DNA of 52,909 bases. Source: Treponema sp. (GTDB taxonomy: Bacteria > Spirochaetota > Spirochaetia > Treponematales > Treponemataceae). A program made the position numbers and the translations under genes. The stretch covers positions 1 through 52,909 of the forward strand of contig JAFOCI010000032.1 in assembly GCA_017381365.1 (NCBI GenBank), in the 5' to 3' direction. The notes beneath the pieces are model-generated. The model was not told the DNA's origin, searched no databases, and saw only the letters and a list, made by a program, of their open reading frames with translations. Of the stretch, positions 18,719 to 28,568 are shown piece by piece (position 1 is the first letter of the stretch; every line of letters starts with the position of its first letter).

Positions 18719-18960
18719 ACCGAGGGGGCTCCTGCCCCTCACTCCAAACGCCATGGTTTCGACAGGCTCAACCACCGCGTTTTCCGCTACCCCCTCTAGC
18801 GGGGAGGAAGCCACTGAAAAAGTCCCTATCACTGCTTTTTTATCCATATTTAGTGTTACTTTATTCAAAAACTATCGAAAAAGAACACTAAAAATTTTAA
18901 GATCAGAGGTTTTTCAGTGGCCTCAGCGGGGAGCCCCCGCAACGCCCCCTTTTTTTGACA
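18719..18960. repeat. GC-rich intergenic repeat block with a nested hairpin
   Basis: A gene-free stretch of about 310 nt between pyrKD and the methyltransferase. It holds GAGGGGGCT...CCCCTC, a TTTCGACAGGCTCAACC unit at 18755-18776, TTCCGCTACCCCCTCT at about 18787 and CCCGCAACGCC at about 18936. The last two recur in the carA-carB gap. An internal inverted repeat (GCCACTGAAAAA with TTTTTCAGTGGC) encloses a second one (TTAGTGTT with AACACTAA). The G+C content differs sharply from the flanks. Confidence 0.75.
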
Positions 18961-19023
18961 AAACACCTGAAAAATGTCATTTTGACACTTTTGCAAAAAT
19001 TGTAAAAATGCTATTCTTTGAAC

Positions 19024-20316
19024 ATGAATACATTGGTAGCGTTGTGCCCAGTTGGCGCAGAAAAAATTCTTGGAAACGAAATTAAACACCTTGGTTACAA
19101 ATTAGCAGGAAACGCACCTGGAAGAGTTTTCTTTGAAGGTGATAACGACGCTATGTTCAAGGCAAATCTTTGTCTTAGAACAGCAGACAGAGTTTTTCTT
19201 CAGATGGCAAAATACCATGCAGAAGATTTTGATCAGCTTTTTGACGACGTTTATAATATTCCATGGCAAGATTATTTCAAGAAAGATTCTAAAATTACAA
19301 TCGACAAAGTCAGATGCTACCGCAGCAAATTAAATTCTGAACATGCAATTCAGTCAATTATTCAGAAAGCCGTTTATCAAAAGCTTACAGAACGATTCCA
19401 CATGTCTTCCATGCCAGAAACAGGCAACGAATCAACAATTCGCGTATACATGGATCAGGACGAAGCCCTTATTCTCCTTGATCTTTCCGGACTCCCACTC
19501 CACAAGCGAGGGTACCGCGTTGACGGTGGTATTGCTCCACTTCGCGAAACCGTTGCTGCAGTTCTTTTGCAGGAAATGATGTGGCGCAGAAAAACTCCAT
19601 TGCACGACCCGTTCTGTGGTTCCGGCACAATCGCCATCGAAGCCGCTCTCTACGCTTACAACGTTGCTCCTGGTTTTGGCCGTAGATTTGCTCTTGAAAA
19701 TCTGCCTTTTTACAATCAAGCTCGCGCCCAGGAAATTCGCCGCATAGAAGCAGAAAAAATTCGCACAGATGTAGAAGTTCGCATTACAGGTTCAGATATT
19801 TCCAACGAATCCGTTGAACGCGCAAAGAAAAACGCAGAATATGCCTGCGTTATGGCTGGACGCGCACTTCAGTCAATCGGCAGCGATGCAAAAGTTATCC
19901 GCCCAGATTTTATTCAGGCAGATTTTGTTGAACTTAGCGCACCATACGAAAACGGCTTGATTTTGTGCAATCCACCTTATGGGGAACGAATCGGTGACGA
20001 AGAACAGGCCTCTGAACTTTACAAAGGAATGGATGAGCTTTGGAACAGCTTTAAAGGCTGGGAATTCGGAATCATTACTTCCCACAAGGGATTCCAGGAA
20101 AACTTTGGCCACTATGCAAATAGGCTAAAAGACATTAAAGCCGGAAATCTTGATACAACATTGTATATGTACACAAACGGAAGCAAAACTGTGATCAGAG
20201 ATTCAAATAATAACAATGACAAGGCAAGCAGGGCTGGAAGGACGAATTATTCAAAAAAGTCAAATTACTCAGAAAGACGTAACAATAATTCATCAAAAGA
20301 AAAGGTACAATACTAA
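19024..20316 (+). CDS. THUMP-domain class I SAM-dependent RNA methyltransferase (RlmL/YpsC family)
   Basis: Probable N2-guanine methyltransferase of rRNA. The N-terminal ferredoxin-like/THUMP region is about residues 1-150, the SAM-binding part includes HDPFCGSGTIAIEAA, and the catalytic motif is LCNPPYGERI. The last 45 residues are a disordered Asn/Ser/Lys/Arg tail that may help RNA binding. The ATG at 19024 is preferred over an in-frame TTG two codons upstream; no SD is visible. TTGACA occurs at 18982. Its stop overlaps the TetR start codon by one base (TAATG), indicating translational coupling. Confidence 0.9.
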   Translation: MNTLVALCPVGAEKILGNEIKHLGYKLAGNAPGRVFFEGDNDAMFKANLCLRTADRVFLQMAKYHAEDFDQLFDDVYNIPWQDYFKKDSKITIDKVRCYRSKLNSEHAIQSIIQKAVYQKLTERFHMSSMPETGNESTIRVYMDQDEALILLDLSGLPLHKRGYRVDGGIAPLRETVAAVLLQEMMWRRKTPLHDPFCGSGTIAIEAALYAYNVAPGFGRRFALENLPFYNQARAQEIRRIEAEKIRTDVEVRITGSDISNESVERAKKNAEYACVMAGRALQSIGSDAKVIRPDFIQADFVELSAPYENGLILCNPPYGERIGDEEQASELYKGMDELWNSFKGWEFGIITSHKGFQENFGHYANRLKDIKAGNLDTTLYMYTNGSKTVIRDSNNNNDKASRAGRTNYSKKSNYSERRNNNSSKEKVQY

Positions 20317-20909
20317 TGGCAACTGTTGTTGAACATGACAAAAGAAAGCAGGAAATTCTCGAAAAATCCCTTGATGTATTTATGCATGAAGGATTTGAAG
20401 ATGTTACGTTCCAGAAAATTGCTGACCGCTGCGGTATAACAAGAACAACCCTTTACATTTATTTCAAAAATAAACGGGAAATCTTTCAATGGAGTATTAA
20501 ACAGCTTCTTTCCACACTGGAAGACACTCTGATAAAGATTGCAACAGATACATCAATCCCAACTTCTCAGGTCATCTATGACATGGTTACATTCATTTTT
20601 GACCAGTGCAAGACAAATCACAAACTGTTTTCAATTCTTTTGCCATATCTTGTTCAATTGCAGAAATCTGGTGTCGATACAAGAGAAATTGTACGCCGCA
20701 GAACAATTCGCCTGCAGCATCTTTTAAACTGTGCAATTATTCGTGGAATTCGTGCCGGAGAATTCAAGAAAATCAATATTAAAGCATCTTACGAATTGCT
20801 TTATGGGCTAATCGAATCTGCAATCTTTAAAATTGCAGTTCTTAATCAGAGCGATATTTCTGACATTTACTCAGCCCTAAAACTTGCCATTGAAGGATTT
20901 TCACTCTAA
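20316..20909 (+). CDS. TetR family transcriptional regulator
   Basis: A 197-residue repressor-type protein. The N-terminal helix-turn-helix is clear: EGFEDVTFQKIADRCGITRT followed by LYIYFKNKREIF, about residues 22-60. The C-terminal ligand-binding half is all-helical and not recognisable by specific family. It is translationally coupled to the RNA methyltransferase through TAATG. The target is unknown. Its 3' end overlaps the convergent lipoprotein gene by 9 nt. Confidence 0.92.
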   Translation: MATVVEHDKRKQEILEKSLDVFMHEGFEDVTFQKIADRCGITRTTLYIYFKNKREIFQWSIKQLLSTLEDTLIKIATDTSIPTSQVIYDMVTFIFDQCKTNHKLFSILLPYLVQLQKSGVDTREIVRRRTIRLQHLLNCAIIRGIRAGEFKKINIKASYELLYGLIESAIFKIAVLNQSDISDIYSALKLAIEGFSL

Positions 20910-21791
20910 GTATTTTATAGGTTTATCATAATCAAACTGACTTTCTTCTGTAGTATGCTTTGAAACTACCAGCGGATCCAGAATTTTGCCGTTTTCTGAG
21001 ATTTTAATTTTTGCAGGTAAAGACCAATGGACTGTTTTATATAAAATAAAATCTTTTGAATCAGGAGGATATGTTTCAATTCTTTGATACATTAAACCAA
21101 TCTGAGACAGCTGACGACCGATATATCCATTTGGTAATACAGAATCCATTGAAAGAAATTCATCCTGTTCGTAAACCTTATGTTCATCATTTAATTTTAT
21201 GACTGTTGTGTCATCACCTGATGCAAAACACAAAGTTAATGTAAAATCCTTAAACAATGAATCATCTTCTGGCTCCGGATCTGAATCTCCTCTGCTAATA
21301 TCTTCTGCATCATTTTTATCTTTATCAGGAAAACAGATATTTCCGTTTTTAAGCTGCATTCTTAATGTTTTTGAATCATATTCAAAATAAACACCGTCCT
21401 GAATTACAGGAACAGGTTCATTGGCAAATGAAGAACCATAAACCGTTATTTCATCAGTCCAATCAGTAATATCATAACCATTTAAAAGGTAATACACAGC
21501 CATATACTTATATTTTTTATTTGCAGTAAGTTCATCTGCAAAAGTATATGACATTAAGGTGTTCCATGTTGCTGGTTTTATCTGTCCTACATTGTTTATA
21601 TTTCCATCTAAATCTTTTCTGTAAACTTTTATATAAAGAGTTTTTTCAATTGAAGGAATAGCAAGATAAACCTTTCCATTTGAAACGTAATATCCAAGTT
21701 TTTTTTCTGTTTCTTCATCATCTGAACTAGAGCAGGCACAAAAAATTCCGCACAATAATAAAAGACCAAGTAAACTCAATATTTTTTTCAT
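20901..21791 (-). CDS. Hypothetical lipoprotein
   Basis: A 296-residue protein not recognised as a known enzyme. It has a lipoprotein signal: hydrophobic LLGLLLLCGIFCAC then SSSDDE, with lipidation expected at the Cys before SSS. The mature part is beta-rich with repeated aromatic residues and an acidic stretch (about residues 155-170), suggesting a periplasmic or surface-exposed binding protein. GAGG lies 6 nt upstream of the ATG. It lies downstream of the debranching-pullulanase gene on the same strand (68-nt gap) and may share its transcript. Confidence 0.75.
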   Translation of the reverse strand: MKKILSLLGLLLLCGIFCACSSSDDEETEKKLGYYVSNGKVYLAIPSIEKTLYIKVYRKDLDGNINNVGQIKPATWNTLMSYTFADELTANKKYKYMAVYYLLNGYDITDWTDEITVYGSSFANEPVPVIQDGVYFEYDSKTLRMQLKNGNICFPDKDKNDAEDISRGDSDPEPEDDSLFKDFTLTLCFASGDDTTVIKLNDEHKVYEQDEFLSMDSVLPNGYIGRQLSQIGLMYQRIETYPPDSKDFILYKTVHWSLPAKIKISENGKILDPLVVSKHTTEESQFDYDKPIKYLE

Positions 21792-21859
21792 AAAAGACCT
21801 CAGAATTTTATCGGCGGAATTTTTATTTTACTTTACAGTTTGAATTTCCAGATTTACCT

Positions 21860-24800
21860 TTAGCTCAAAGCGTAAATTGTTACAGTTTTAGGCTTAACAG
21901 AAACTGTAGAGCCATTTCCAATAATCTGAACTTCTTCTTTTTTATAGAACTTCACACCATCAGAAATAAGTCGCCAGTCGCCGTCGCCGTCCAAAGCGAC
22001 AGAAACTTCGCTTTCTTCTGGATTTGCAACAATCAAAATCTTTTTCCAACTGTCACCACATTTTGCACCATCAAGCTCCCATGCAAGAACACTTTCCGTC
22101 AATTTTGCTTTTTTATTGTCTATAAACTTAAGCAAATCATTGCACTGAGAACCTGTAGTCAGGCGGAATGCAGGATGAGCTTTTCGCATCGCAATCAGAT
22201 TTTTTACGTATTCTACAACATCTTTCTTCTGAACAGAACGCGACCAGTCCAGCATATTTATTCTGTCGCAAACATTATAAGTATTACGGCAGAACGCACG
22301 TTTGCCATCATCAGATCTTGCAACATCATAAATAACAGGATTTTTCGCAAGAATTTCCTGAGGAATTTCTTTTGTACGACAAAATTCCATTCCCGCATGC
22401 AATATCGGATAACCCTGACTAAGAAGAACAAGTGCAATTGCCATTTTCTGCAGCTGATCGCGATATTCTTCCGGTTTATTCTGCTCAACCATGAAAAGCT
22501 TATCGTAACAAGTCATGTTATCATGAATTTCTGTGTAATTTACGCTTACCCAGGTTTTTCTGCTCCACGGTTTAGGACAAGCCGTACCTTCCACCTTTGC
22601 ATAATCAACCTGCTCATGCTCTGTTGCTCCAACAATACCGAATTTTACAGATTCTTTTCTGCTGCCATCATGAATAAAACCTTTCTGCTTATCATCTGAA
22701 ATAGGACCTTTTATTCCACAGCGAATTGCATCATTAAAAAATCCAATGTCTGGCATTTTATCTGAATTAGACTGGCATGCACTTACCATTTTGAACGAAC
22801 GATACATATCCCAGCCTTCGCCATAAATCAAAACATCCTTTTTGATTTTTACCAGAGCATTGCGAATAGCGTTCATTGTTTCCACATCATGCAAACCCAT
22901 TAAGTCAAAACGGAAACCGCTAAGCTTGTATTCTTTTAGCCAGAAAGAGAGCGTATCAATCATATATTTGCGGAACATGATTCTTTCGCTTGCTGTATCT
23001 TCTCCTGCTCCAGAGTATCCTTCTACGCGGAAGAAATATCCTGGAACGCTTGTACCCAAAGCCTGATGTAAACCATCATTAACATGGTTGTAAACAACAT
23101 CCATGATAACACCAATTCCTGCATCATTATAAGCCTTTACCATCTGCTTGAATTCTTTAATTCTTACCGCTCCATCACAAGGATTTGTTGAATAAGAACC
23201 TTCCAGACAAGCATAATTTTCCGGATCATACCCCCAGTTAAAAGAACCAAATGTTATGCGATTCTTAACATCGTCATCATTTACATGTTCTTCATCAACA
23301 GAGCGAAAATCAAAAACAGGCAGGAACTGAACATGAGTTACGCCCAGAGATTTTATGTAATCAAAGCCAGTAGGATTTCCGTTCAATGAAGTACCTGTTG
23401 TAGCGGCACCCAGGAAAGTACGTTTTAATTTTGCAGGACCATTCCAGTCAGGACTAGAAGTAATATCCGCAACGTGCGCTTCATAAGCAATTACATCGCT
23501 TGGCGATTTTACAACTGGTGCGGAAACTTTATCCCAACCAGCAGGATTTGTGCGCTTCAAATCAACAACCATGGAACGTTTTCCGTTAGCTCCACAAGCT
23601 TTTGCATACGGATCTGCAGAAAGCTGCTCTACACCGTACACCTGCACCTTAAAAAGATAGTAAACGCCGTCTAAATTGCCCTTTTCAGAAATTTCCCAAA
23701 CGCCCCTGGAATTTGCATCACAACGAAGTCCCATCGGAATTTCTTTGTACGCCTCACCAGTTGTTCCATTTTTATAAAGTAACAATGTTACTTTTTTAGC
23801 CGTTGGCGACCACAAACGGAAAGTTGTTTTCTTTTCTGTGTAAATTGCACCTAATTCACTATTTGTAAAATATTTTTGCTTAAAATCTTCTGAATCAAAA
23901 TACCATTCCAAGGCAGCAGTATTTGGTCCCCCAGAAGTCTTACTCTGCATTCGTCCACTGTAAATCAAATTAAAAAGATAATTTTCTTTATGTTCCGAAC
24001 CGCAGAAATCATTATCCAGATTATGTTCTTCAAATGGTTCATAATTCCATTTTGCAGGAACTCCGAATTTTTCAACTTTTTTAGCTTTTCTGTTTCCATT
24101 TAATGCTGGTGTGGAAATTTCATAAACTGTATTAGGTTCTATCAATACGTCGCAGATTGAAAGTGCAAAATCATGCGTCTGTTCAAGCGGAACTTTCCAT
24201 TCAACCTTCGATTTGTAATTTTTTCCCGAACGCTTAATATCAACACTGAAAATCCATTCTTTTCCAAATGGCATACAAGCTTTTAATTCAGAACATCCAG
24301 AAGGAAGACAAGGTTTAAATTCAATTTTCTTTTCAACAAGACGTGGCTTAAATCCTGTAAAATCCTGAACAACATTGCGAACAAATTCTGCAACACTCCA
24401 TGCCTGACTAAAAGTACCAGACAGCTTTGGATTTCCATTTTCATCAGGGCGTGCATGAATATTTTCACTAAGAGAACCTGCACAACCACGTTCAAGAATC
24501 ATCTTTGCTTCATTCTGAAGAATCGCAGAAGGCGCATCTGGAAGCACTCCATTAGAAGCAATAGCACAAGCCGAAATGTACGCACCAGAATTCCATTCCC
24601 AGATTGTACCATTATGATAAGCAGCATCTTTATGATACCATTCAGGATTTTCATGTTCTGGATGAAACAACGGATCTTCCGGGCTAAGACTGTACAATCC
24701 AAAAGGATTAACAAGCTCACGATTTACATTGGCAATTACTTTATCACCAATTTTCTTGCTAATAAAATAATCTTTTTCCTTTAAAAGAAGAATACTTGGA

Positions 24801-26275
24801 ACAGTAATGGCAAACAGCTGATTAGGGCGAACCTGCATATTTTTTGCCCATTCGCCGTAACCGCCTTCAGGAAGACTATCTGCAAGAGCATTACAATCTT
24901 CGTTCCAGAAAAGTTTTTCAAATGACTTTTTTACCCTATCAGCCATTTTATTGTACTGTTCGGATTTTTCTTTGTTGCTGAACAAATTTTCTATGTAACT
25001 TCCGATTTTTAGAGCCGTAAACCACAATGCCTGAATATCATTTGCACGACTACCTCTTGGAGAAAGAGTCTGCTCGCCAGCAATTCTTGCATCCATCCAT
25101 GTATCTGCATCTCCATGAATCAAAAAGCCATTTCCGTCACATCGATTTATATCAGAATCAAGTGCAAGCTCTACAGTATCTCTAAGTTTTTCTAAAATAG
25201 TTTTATCACCTGAATATTGAACATATTCCCAAAGAGCACGGATAAACCACAAAGTTCCATCCGCAGTATTATAAATCACATCGTTTTCATCACGATAACG
25301 GTTAGGAATACGACCATAAGAAGGACTACTTACTCTAATATCCTGAAAGCCTGCAAATCCAAGAAGAACATCCTTAGCTTCATCAAAACATCCGCTGATA
25401 ATAAGAGTTCCGCAAAGTGAAATAAAGGTATCTCGTCCCCAGTTATCCCGGAACCAGGGAAGTCCCGCCCAAATTCCACGATAATTGCTTCCATGGTCTT
25501 TTGTTGCCAAAAGCCAGGCACTGAATCTGGCCCACTGCAAGGCTTCATTAAATTTTTTATCACCGCAATCAAAACTGCATTTTTCAAAAAAATTCTGAAG
25601 AAGTTTTTTATGCGCTTCTATAGCTTTTGTTTTTGCAAGTCTTACAGCTTTTTCGCAGGCAGCTTCCTTTGATTCTTCAAAAACTACATACCACCCGGAA
25701 TTTGCAAAAGGTCTGTCAGAAATAGAAAGATGTTTTCCGTCAGAAACAATCAATTCAATATCTTCATTTTTTTCTGCATGATAAAAATTAAAGTCTCCGG
25801 CAATGGCAATTCCTGTTTCTGAAAAAAGCACATTTATACCATCAATTTTATCTGTATGCCATTCCTTGATTTTCTGAGTTTCATAAACCTTTTTGTTTGC
25901 CCAGAAATCTTCAGCCTCCGTTTCATCATCTGAATCTGTTTTTTTCGCTGTTATTTCACTCTGAACTACAGGCCAGATTCCAAGAATTCCAATATTTTTG
26001 TCAGATGAAACGTAAAACGCCTGCTCATCAATTAAGAGAGAAACATCAAGAGAATATTTATCAAAAACAGCTCTGAATCCTTCTGGATACACCCGTATAA
26101 AATCCGCATCTTCCAGCTTGTGTCCCTGGCATGTAAATTCCTTAAAAAATTGAACATTACCACGATGATAACCATTTTCAGAATTTGCCATTCCAGCAAG
26201 ATATTGAAAATATCCTTCTTTTCTATCCGTATAAGCTAAACGTCGGTTTGAACCTTTCTGTATTTTAATATGCAT
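21860..26275 (-). CDS. Bifunctional glycogen debranching enzyme (amylo-alpha-1,6-glucosidase type) / type I pullulanase
   Basis: A very large protein (about 1471 aa) in two enzyme halves. Residues about 1-720 resemble the bacterial glycogen debranching enzyme C domain, with the (alpha/alpha)6 core at RDNWGRDTFISLCGT and WYHKDAAYHNGTIWEWNSG. Residues about 800-1471 form a CBM48 plus GH13 pullulanase: NWGYDPENY (about 1010), nucleophile Asp in GFRFDLMG (about 1120), acid Glu in IYGEGWD (about 1150) and TEIHDNM (about 1250). No signal peptide, so cytosolic. Both halves cleave alpha-1,6 branches. The ATG at 26275 (GGAG 12 nt upstream) is preferred over an in-frame GTG at 26308. Confidence 0.87.
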   Translation of the reverse strand: MHIKIQKGSNRRLAYTDRKEGYFQYLAGMANSENGYHRGNVQFFKEFTCQGHKLEDADFIRVYPEGFRAVFDKYSLDVSLLIDEQAFYVSSDKNIGILGIWPVVQSEITAKKTDSDDETEAEDFWANKKVYETQKIKEWHTDKIDGINVLFSETGIAIAGDFNFYHAEKNEDIELIVSDGKHLSISDRPFANSGWYVVFEESKEAACEKAVRLAKTKAIEAHKKLLQNFFEKCSFDCGDKKFNEALQWARFSAWLLATKDHGSNYRGIWAGLPWFRDNWGRDTFISLCGTLIISGCFDEAKDVLLGFAGFQDIRVSSPSYGRIPNRYRDENDVIYNTADGTLWFIRALWEYVQYSGDKTILEKLRDTVELALDSDINRCDGNGFLIHGDADTWMDARIAGEQTLSPRGSRANDIQALWFTALKIGSYIENLFSNKEKSEQYNKMADRVKKSFEKLFWNEDCNALADSLPEGGYGEWAKNMQVRPNQLFAITVPSILLLKEKDYFISKKIGDKVIANVNRELVNPFGLYSLSPEDPLFHPEHENPEWYHKDAAYHNGTIWEWNSGAYISACAIASNGVLPDAPSAILQNEAKMILERGCAGSLSENIHARPDENGNPKLSGTFSQAWSVAEFVRNVVQDFTGFKPRLVEKKIEFKPCLPSGCSELKACMPFGKEWIFSVDIKRSGKNYKSKVEWKVPLEQTHDFALSICDVLIEPNTVYEISTPALNGNRKAKKVEKFGVPAKWNYEPFEEHNLDNDFCGSEHKENYLFNLIYSGRMQSKTSGGPNTAALEWYFDSEDFKQKYFTNSELGAIYTEKKTTFRLWSPTAKKVTLLLYKNGTTGEAYKEIPMGLRCDANSRGVWEISEKGNLDGVYYLFKVQVYGVEQLSADPYAKACGANGKRSMVVDLKRTNPAGWDKVSAPVVKSPSDVIAYEAHVADITSSPDWNGPAKLKRTFLGAATTGTSLNGNPTGFDYIKSLGVTHVQFLPVFDFRSVDEEHVNDDDVKNRITFGSFNWGYDPENYACLEGSYSTNPCDGAVRIKEFKQMVKAYNDAGIGVIMDVVYNHVNDGLHQALGTSVPGYFFRVEGYSGAGEDTASERIMFRKYMIDTLSFWLKEYKLSGFRFDLMGLHDVETMNAIRNALVKIKKDVLIYGEGWDMYRSFKMVSACQSNSDKMPDIGFFNDAIRCGIKGPISDDKQKGFIHDGSRKESVKFGIVGATEHEQVDYAKVEGTACPKPWSRKTWVSVNYTEIHDNMTCYDKLFMVEQNKPEEYRDQLQKMAIALVLLSQGYPILHAGMEFCRTKEIPQEILAKNPVIYDVARSDDGKRAFCRNTYNVCDRINMLDWSRSVQKKDVVEYVKNLIAMRKAHPAFRLTTGSQCNDLLKFIDNKKAKLTESVLAWELDGAKCGDSWKKILIVANPEESEVSVALDGDGDWRLISDGVKFYKKEEVQIIGNGSTVSVKPKTVTIYALS

Positions 26276-26313
26276 ACTATTAGAATACTCCATAAAATGC
26301 GATTTCACAATAA

Positions 26314-26330
26314 TAGTACATCATGTACTA
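26314..26330. promoter_or_regulatory. 17-bp palindrome, candidate operator between divergent glycan genes
   Basis: TAGTACATCATGTACTA is a perfect palindrome around a central base. It lies between the debranching-pullulanase gene and the GH31 gene, 39 nt from the first start codon and 51 nt from the second, where one dimeric regulator could control both. The regulator is not identified. Confidence 0.5.
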
Positions 26331-26368
26331 CTATTAAATTATTTATAACACTTTTTCCTTATATGCTC

Positions 26369-26374
26369 TATAAT
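26369..26374 (+). promoter_or_regulatory. -10 box TATAAT of GH31 gene (leaderless)
   Basis: A consensus TATAAT ends 6 nt before the ATG at 26381, which places the expected transcription start at the A of the start codon. No SD sequence fits between. The -35 is weak. Confidence 0.6.
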
Positions 26375-26380
26375 AAAAGT

Positions 26381-28561
26381 ATGAAAAAATATCTATCTAT
26401 AATTATCATATCATTATTTGTAACTGCAAACTTTTTTGCATTAACAAAACTTAAGTTTGCAAACGGAACAACACTGGCTTTTGAAGCTTGTTCAGATGGT
26501 TCAATTCGTTTTGAAGCAAAAGGTAAAAAATCTTATGCGCCCGTAAAAGAATTTGAATTAAAACGAAAACCAGCGGCAACAGACTTTACAAAAAACTCTG
26601 ACGGAACTTACCAATGGAACAATTACTGCCTTAAACCTGCTGAAAACGGCTATGTCCTTTTCTATGACGGCAAAGAACTGTACAGTTCCGTTTTTTCTGA
26701 AGACAAAAAACTTTTAAAAGAGCTTCGCAACTGGAAAACAGCCACAGAATTTTACGGATTTGGCGAAGCCAGCAGAAAAGTAAGCCTTAGAAACCAGTCT
26801 TTCACAATTTATAATGAATCAAAATACGGCGACCATGCTTACGTTTTTATCCCTTTTTACATCACCAATGAAAATACAGCGGTTTATTACAATGCCGGTG
26901 GAAAAGACAAAATTTATTTTCAGGACGGAAAAGATTCACAGCTTTACCGCAGTGAATACAAACGAATTGAATGTTTTGTTGGCCAGAATAATTCTGCAAA
27001 AGAAGCCGTACAGAAATTTTACGCAGAAACAGAAAGCTCGTGTATGCTTCCTAAATGGGCTTTCGGATACATTCAGTCTAAATACGGCTACAAAAATTCA
27101 GAAGAAGTAACAGAACTTGTAAATGAATTTGAAAAACGAAACATCCCCCTTTCTGCTGTTGTTCTTGACCTTTACTGGTTCAAACGTATGGGTGACATTT
27201 CATGGACCAGCAAGGATTACTCCGACTATAAAGAAATGGATGCGCAAATGGAAAGCAAGGGTGTTAAGCTTATAACCATAACAGAGCCATTCTTTACAAC
27301 TGAATCTGAAAACTACAAGGAACTTGAATCAAGCGGACTTTTGTGCAAAGACAAATCTGGAAAAATCGCAGTATGGCGTGACTGGTGGTGTCTGGACGAC
27401 AAAGAAGGCAGCGTTTTCAATCCTCTTGGAAAAAAAGCCGCAGCATTTATGGGCAAAAAATATGCAGCAATGCTTGACAGCGGTATTGAAGGCTTTTGGA
27501 CAGATTTGGGAGAACCAGAAAAAGCTCCAGAAACTCTTAAATACGGTAAATACAACGAAATCGACTTCCACAACTATTACAATTATTACTGGTCAAAAGC
27601 ACTTTATGAAGGTGTACATTCATTAAAGCCAGACACACGACTTTTCATTTTAAGCCGCTCAGCAGGAACAGGCTCTGGAAAATTCAATGTTTCTGTCTGG
27701 TCTGGAGATGTTTCTGTTAGCTGGCCATCATTAGCAAATCAGATTGCCTATGGAATAAACGCAGGTCTTTCTGGTCTTGCATACTGGGGCAGCGATGTTG
27801 GTGGATTTGTTCAGCCAGAGTCACCTGCAGAGCTTTATGTTCGCTGGCAGCAGTTTGGTGCCTTTACCCCTGTTTACCGTGCGCATGGAACAGCTGCTCG
27901 CGAACCTTGGATTCACACAGAAAAAGAAGAACATATTGTTGGCGATCTTATCCGCACCCGCACAAAACTTTTGCCTTACATTTATTCAACTGCGAGACAG
28001 ACTATGCAGGGAATTCCAATGATGCGTCCAATGTTCTATGAAGATAAGGCAACTCCAGTAGAATTCGTAAATTCTCAGTTTATGTTCGGCGATTCAATTC
28101 TTGTTGCACCAGTTGTAAAAGAAGCTGCCGCAACAACAGAACGGGAACTCTATCTTCCTAAGGGCAACTGGTACAATTTCTATGCAATGGAAAAAGTTTC
28201 AGCTGCAGAAGGAAAATCTATAACTGTTAAAACAACTATTGAAAACATTCCTGTTTACATAAAAGAAGGAGCCATCATCCCTGCAGAACAAAACAACATA
28301 AACTACATTTTTGTAATTCCTGCAGAAGGTGTTGAAAACAGCTTTACACTTTACAATGACGACGGAATTACAGAACAGTACAAGAATGGAAATTACAGCG
28401 AAACAACATTCACTTTGAAAGGTAAAAAACTTTCGGTAACTCTTGAAGGCAACGACAGCTTTAGACCTTCTGAATTTGTAATTGCAATTCCAGATGTAAA
28501 CGGAAAGTTCAAAACATCAAAATTTACTGTTGAAAAACTAAAAAATGGTATAGAATTATAA
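26381..28561 (+). CDS. Exported GH31 family alpha-glucosidase/alpha-xylosidase
   Basis: Retaining alpha-glycosidase of 726 aa. Residues 1-20 are a signal peptide, so it acts in the periplasm or outside. GH31 features: WTDLGEPE with the predicted nucleophile Asp375, SVWSGDVSVSW with predicted acid/base Asp443, and the beta-sandwich N- and C-terminal domains. The longer frame from 26270 would start inside the opposite gene's 5' end; the Met at 26381 gives a proper signal peptide. Substrate is probably malto-oligosaccharide by context, though alpha-xylosides cannot be excluded. The HD-GYP gene follows after 7 nt. Confidence 0.9.
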   Translation: MKKYLSIIIISLFVTANFFALTKLKFANGTTLAFEACSDGSIRFEAKGKKSYAPVKEFELKRKPAATDFTKNSDGTYQWNNYCLKPAENGYVLFYDGKELYSSVFSEDKKLLKELRNWKTATEFYGFGEASRKVSLRNQSFTIYNESKYGDHAYVFIPFYITNENTAVYYNAGGKDKIYFQDGKDSQLYRSEYKRIECFVGQNNSAKEAVQKFYAETESSCMLPKWAFGYIQSKYGYKNSEEVTELVNEFEKRNIPLSAVVLDLYWFKRMGDISWTSKDYSDYKEMDAQMESKGVKLITITEPFFTTESENYKELESSGLLCKDKSGKIAVWRDWWCLDDKEGSVFNPLGKKAAAFMGKKYAAMLDSGIEGFWTDLGEPEKAPETLKYGKYNEIDFHNYYNYYWSKALYEGVHSLKPDTRLFILSRSAGTGSGKFNVSVWSGDVSVSWPSLANQIAYGINAGLSGLAYWGSDVGGFVQPESPAELYVRWQQFGAFTPVYRAHGTAAREPWIHTEKEEHIVGDLIRTRTKLLPYIYSTARQTMQGIPMMRPMFYEDKATPVEFVNSQFMFGDSILVAPVVKEAAATTERELYLPKGNWYNFYAMEKVSAAEGKSITVKTTIENIPVYIKEGAIIPAEQNNINYIFVIPAEGVENSFTLYNDDGITEQYKNGNYSETTFTLKGKKLSVTLEGNDSFRPSEFVIAIPDVNGKFKTSKFTVEKLKNGIEL

Positions 28562-28568
28562 GAGATAA

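Noticed and set aside
18633..19085. 150-codon frame overlapping the end of pyrKD and the repeat block
   Set aside because: It spans the repeat hairpins and the methyltransferase start in the wrong phase, with no recognisable sequence.
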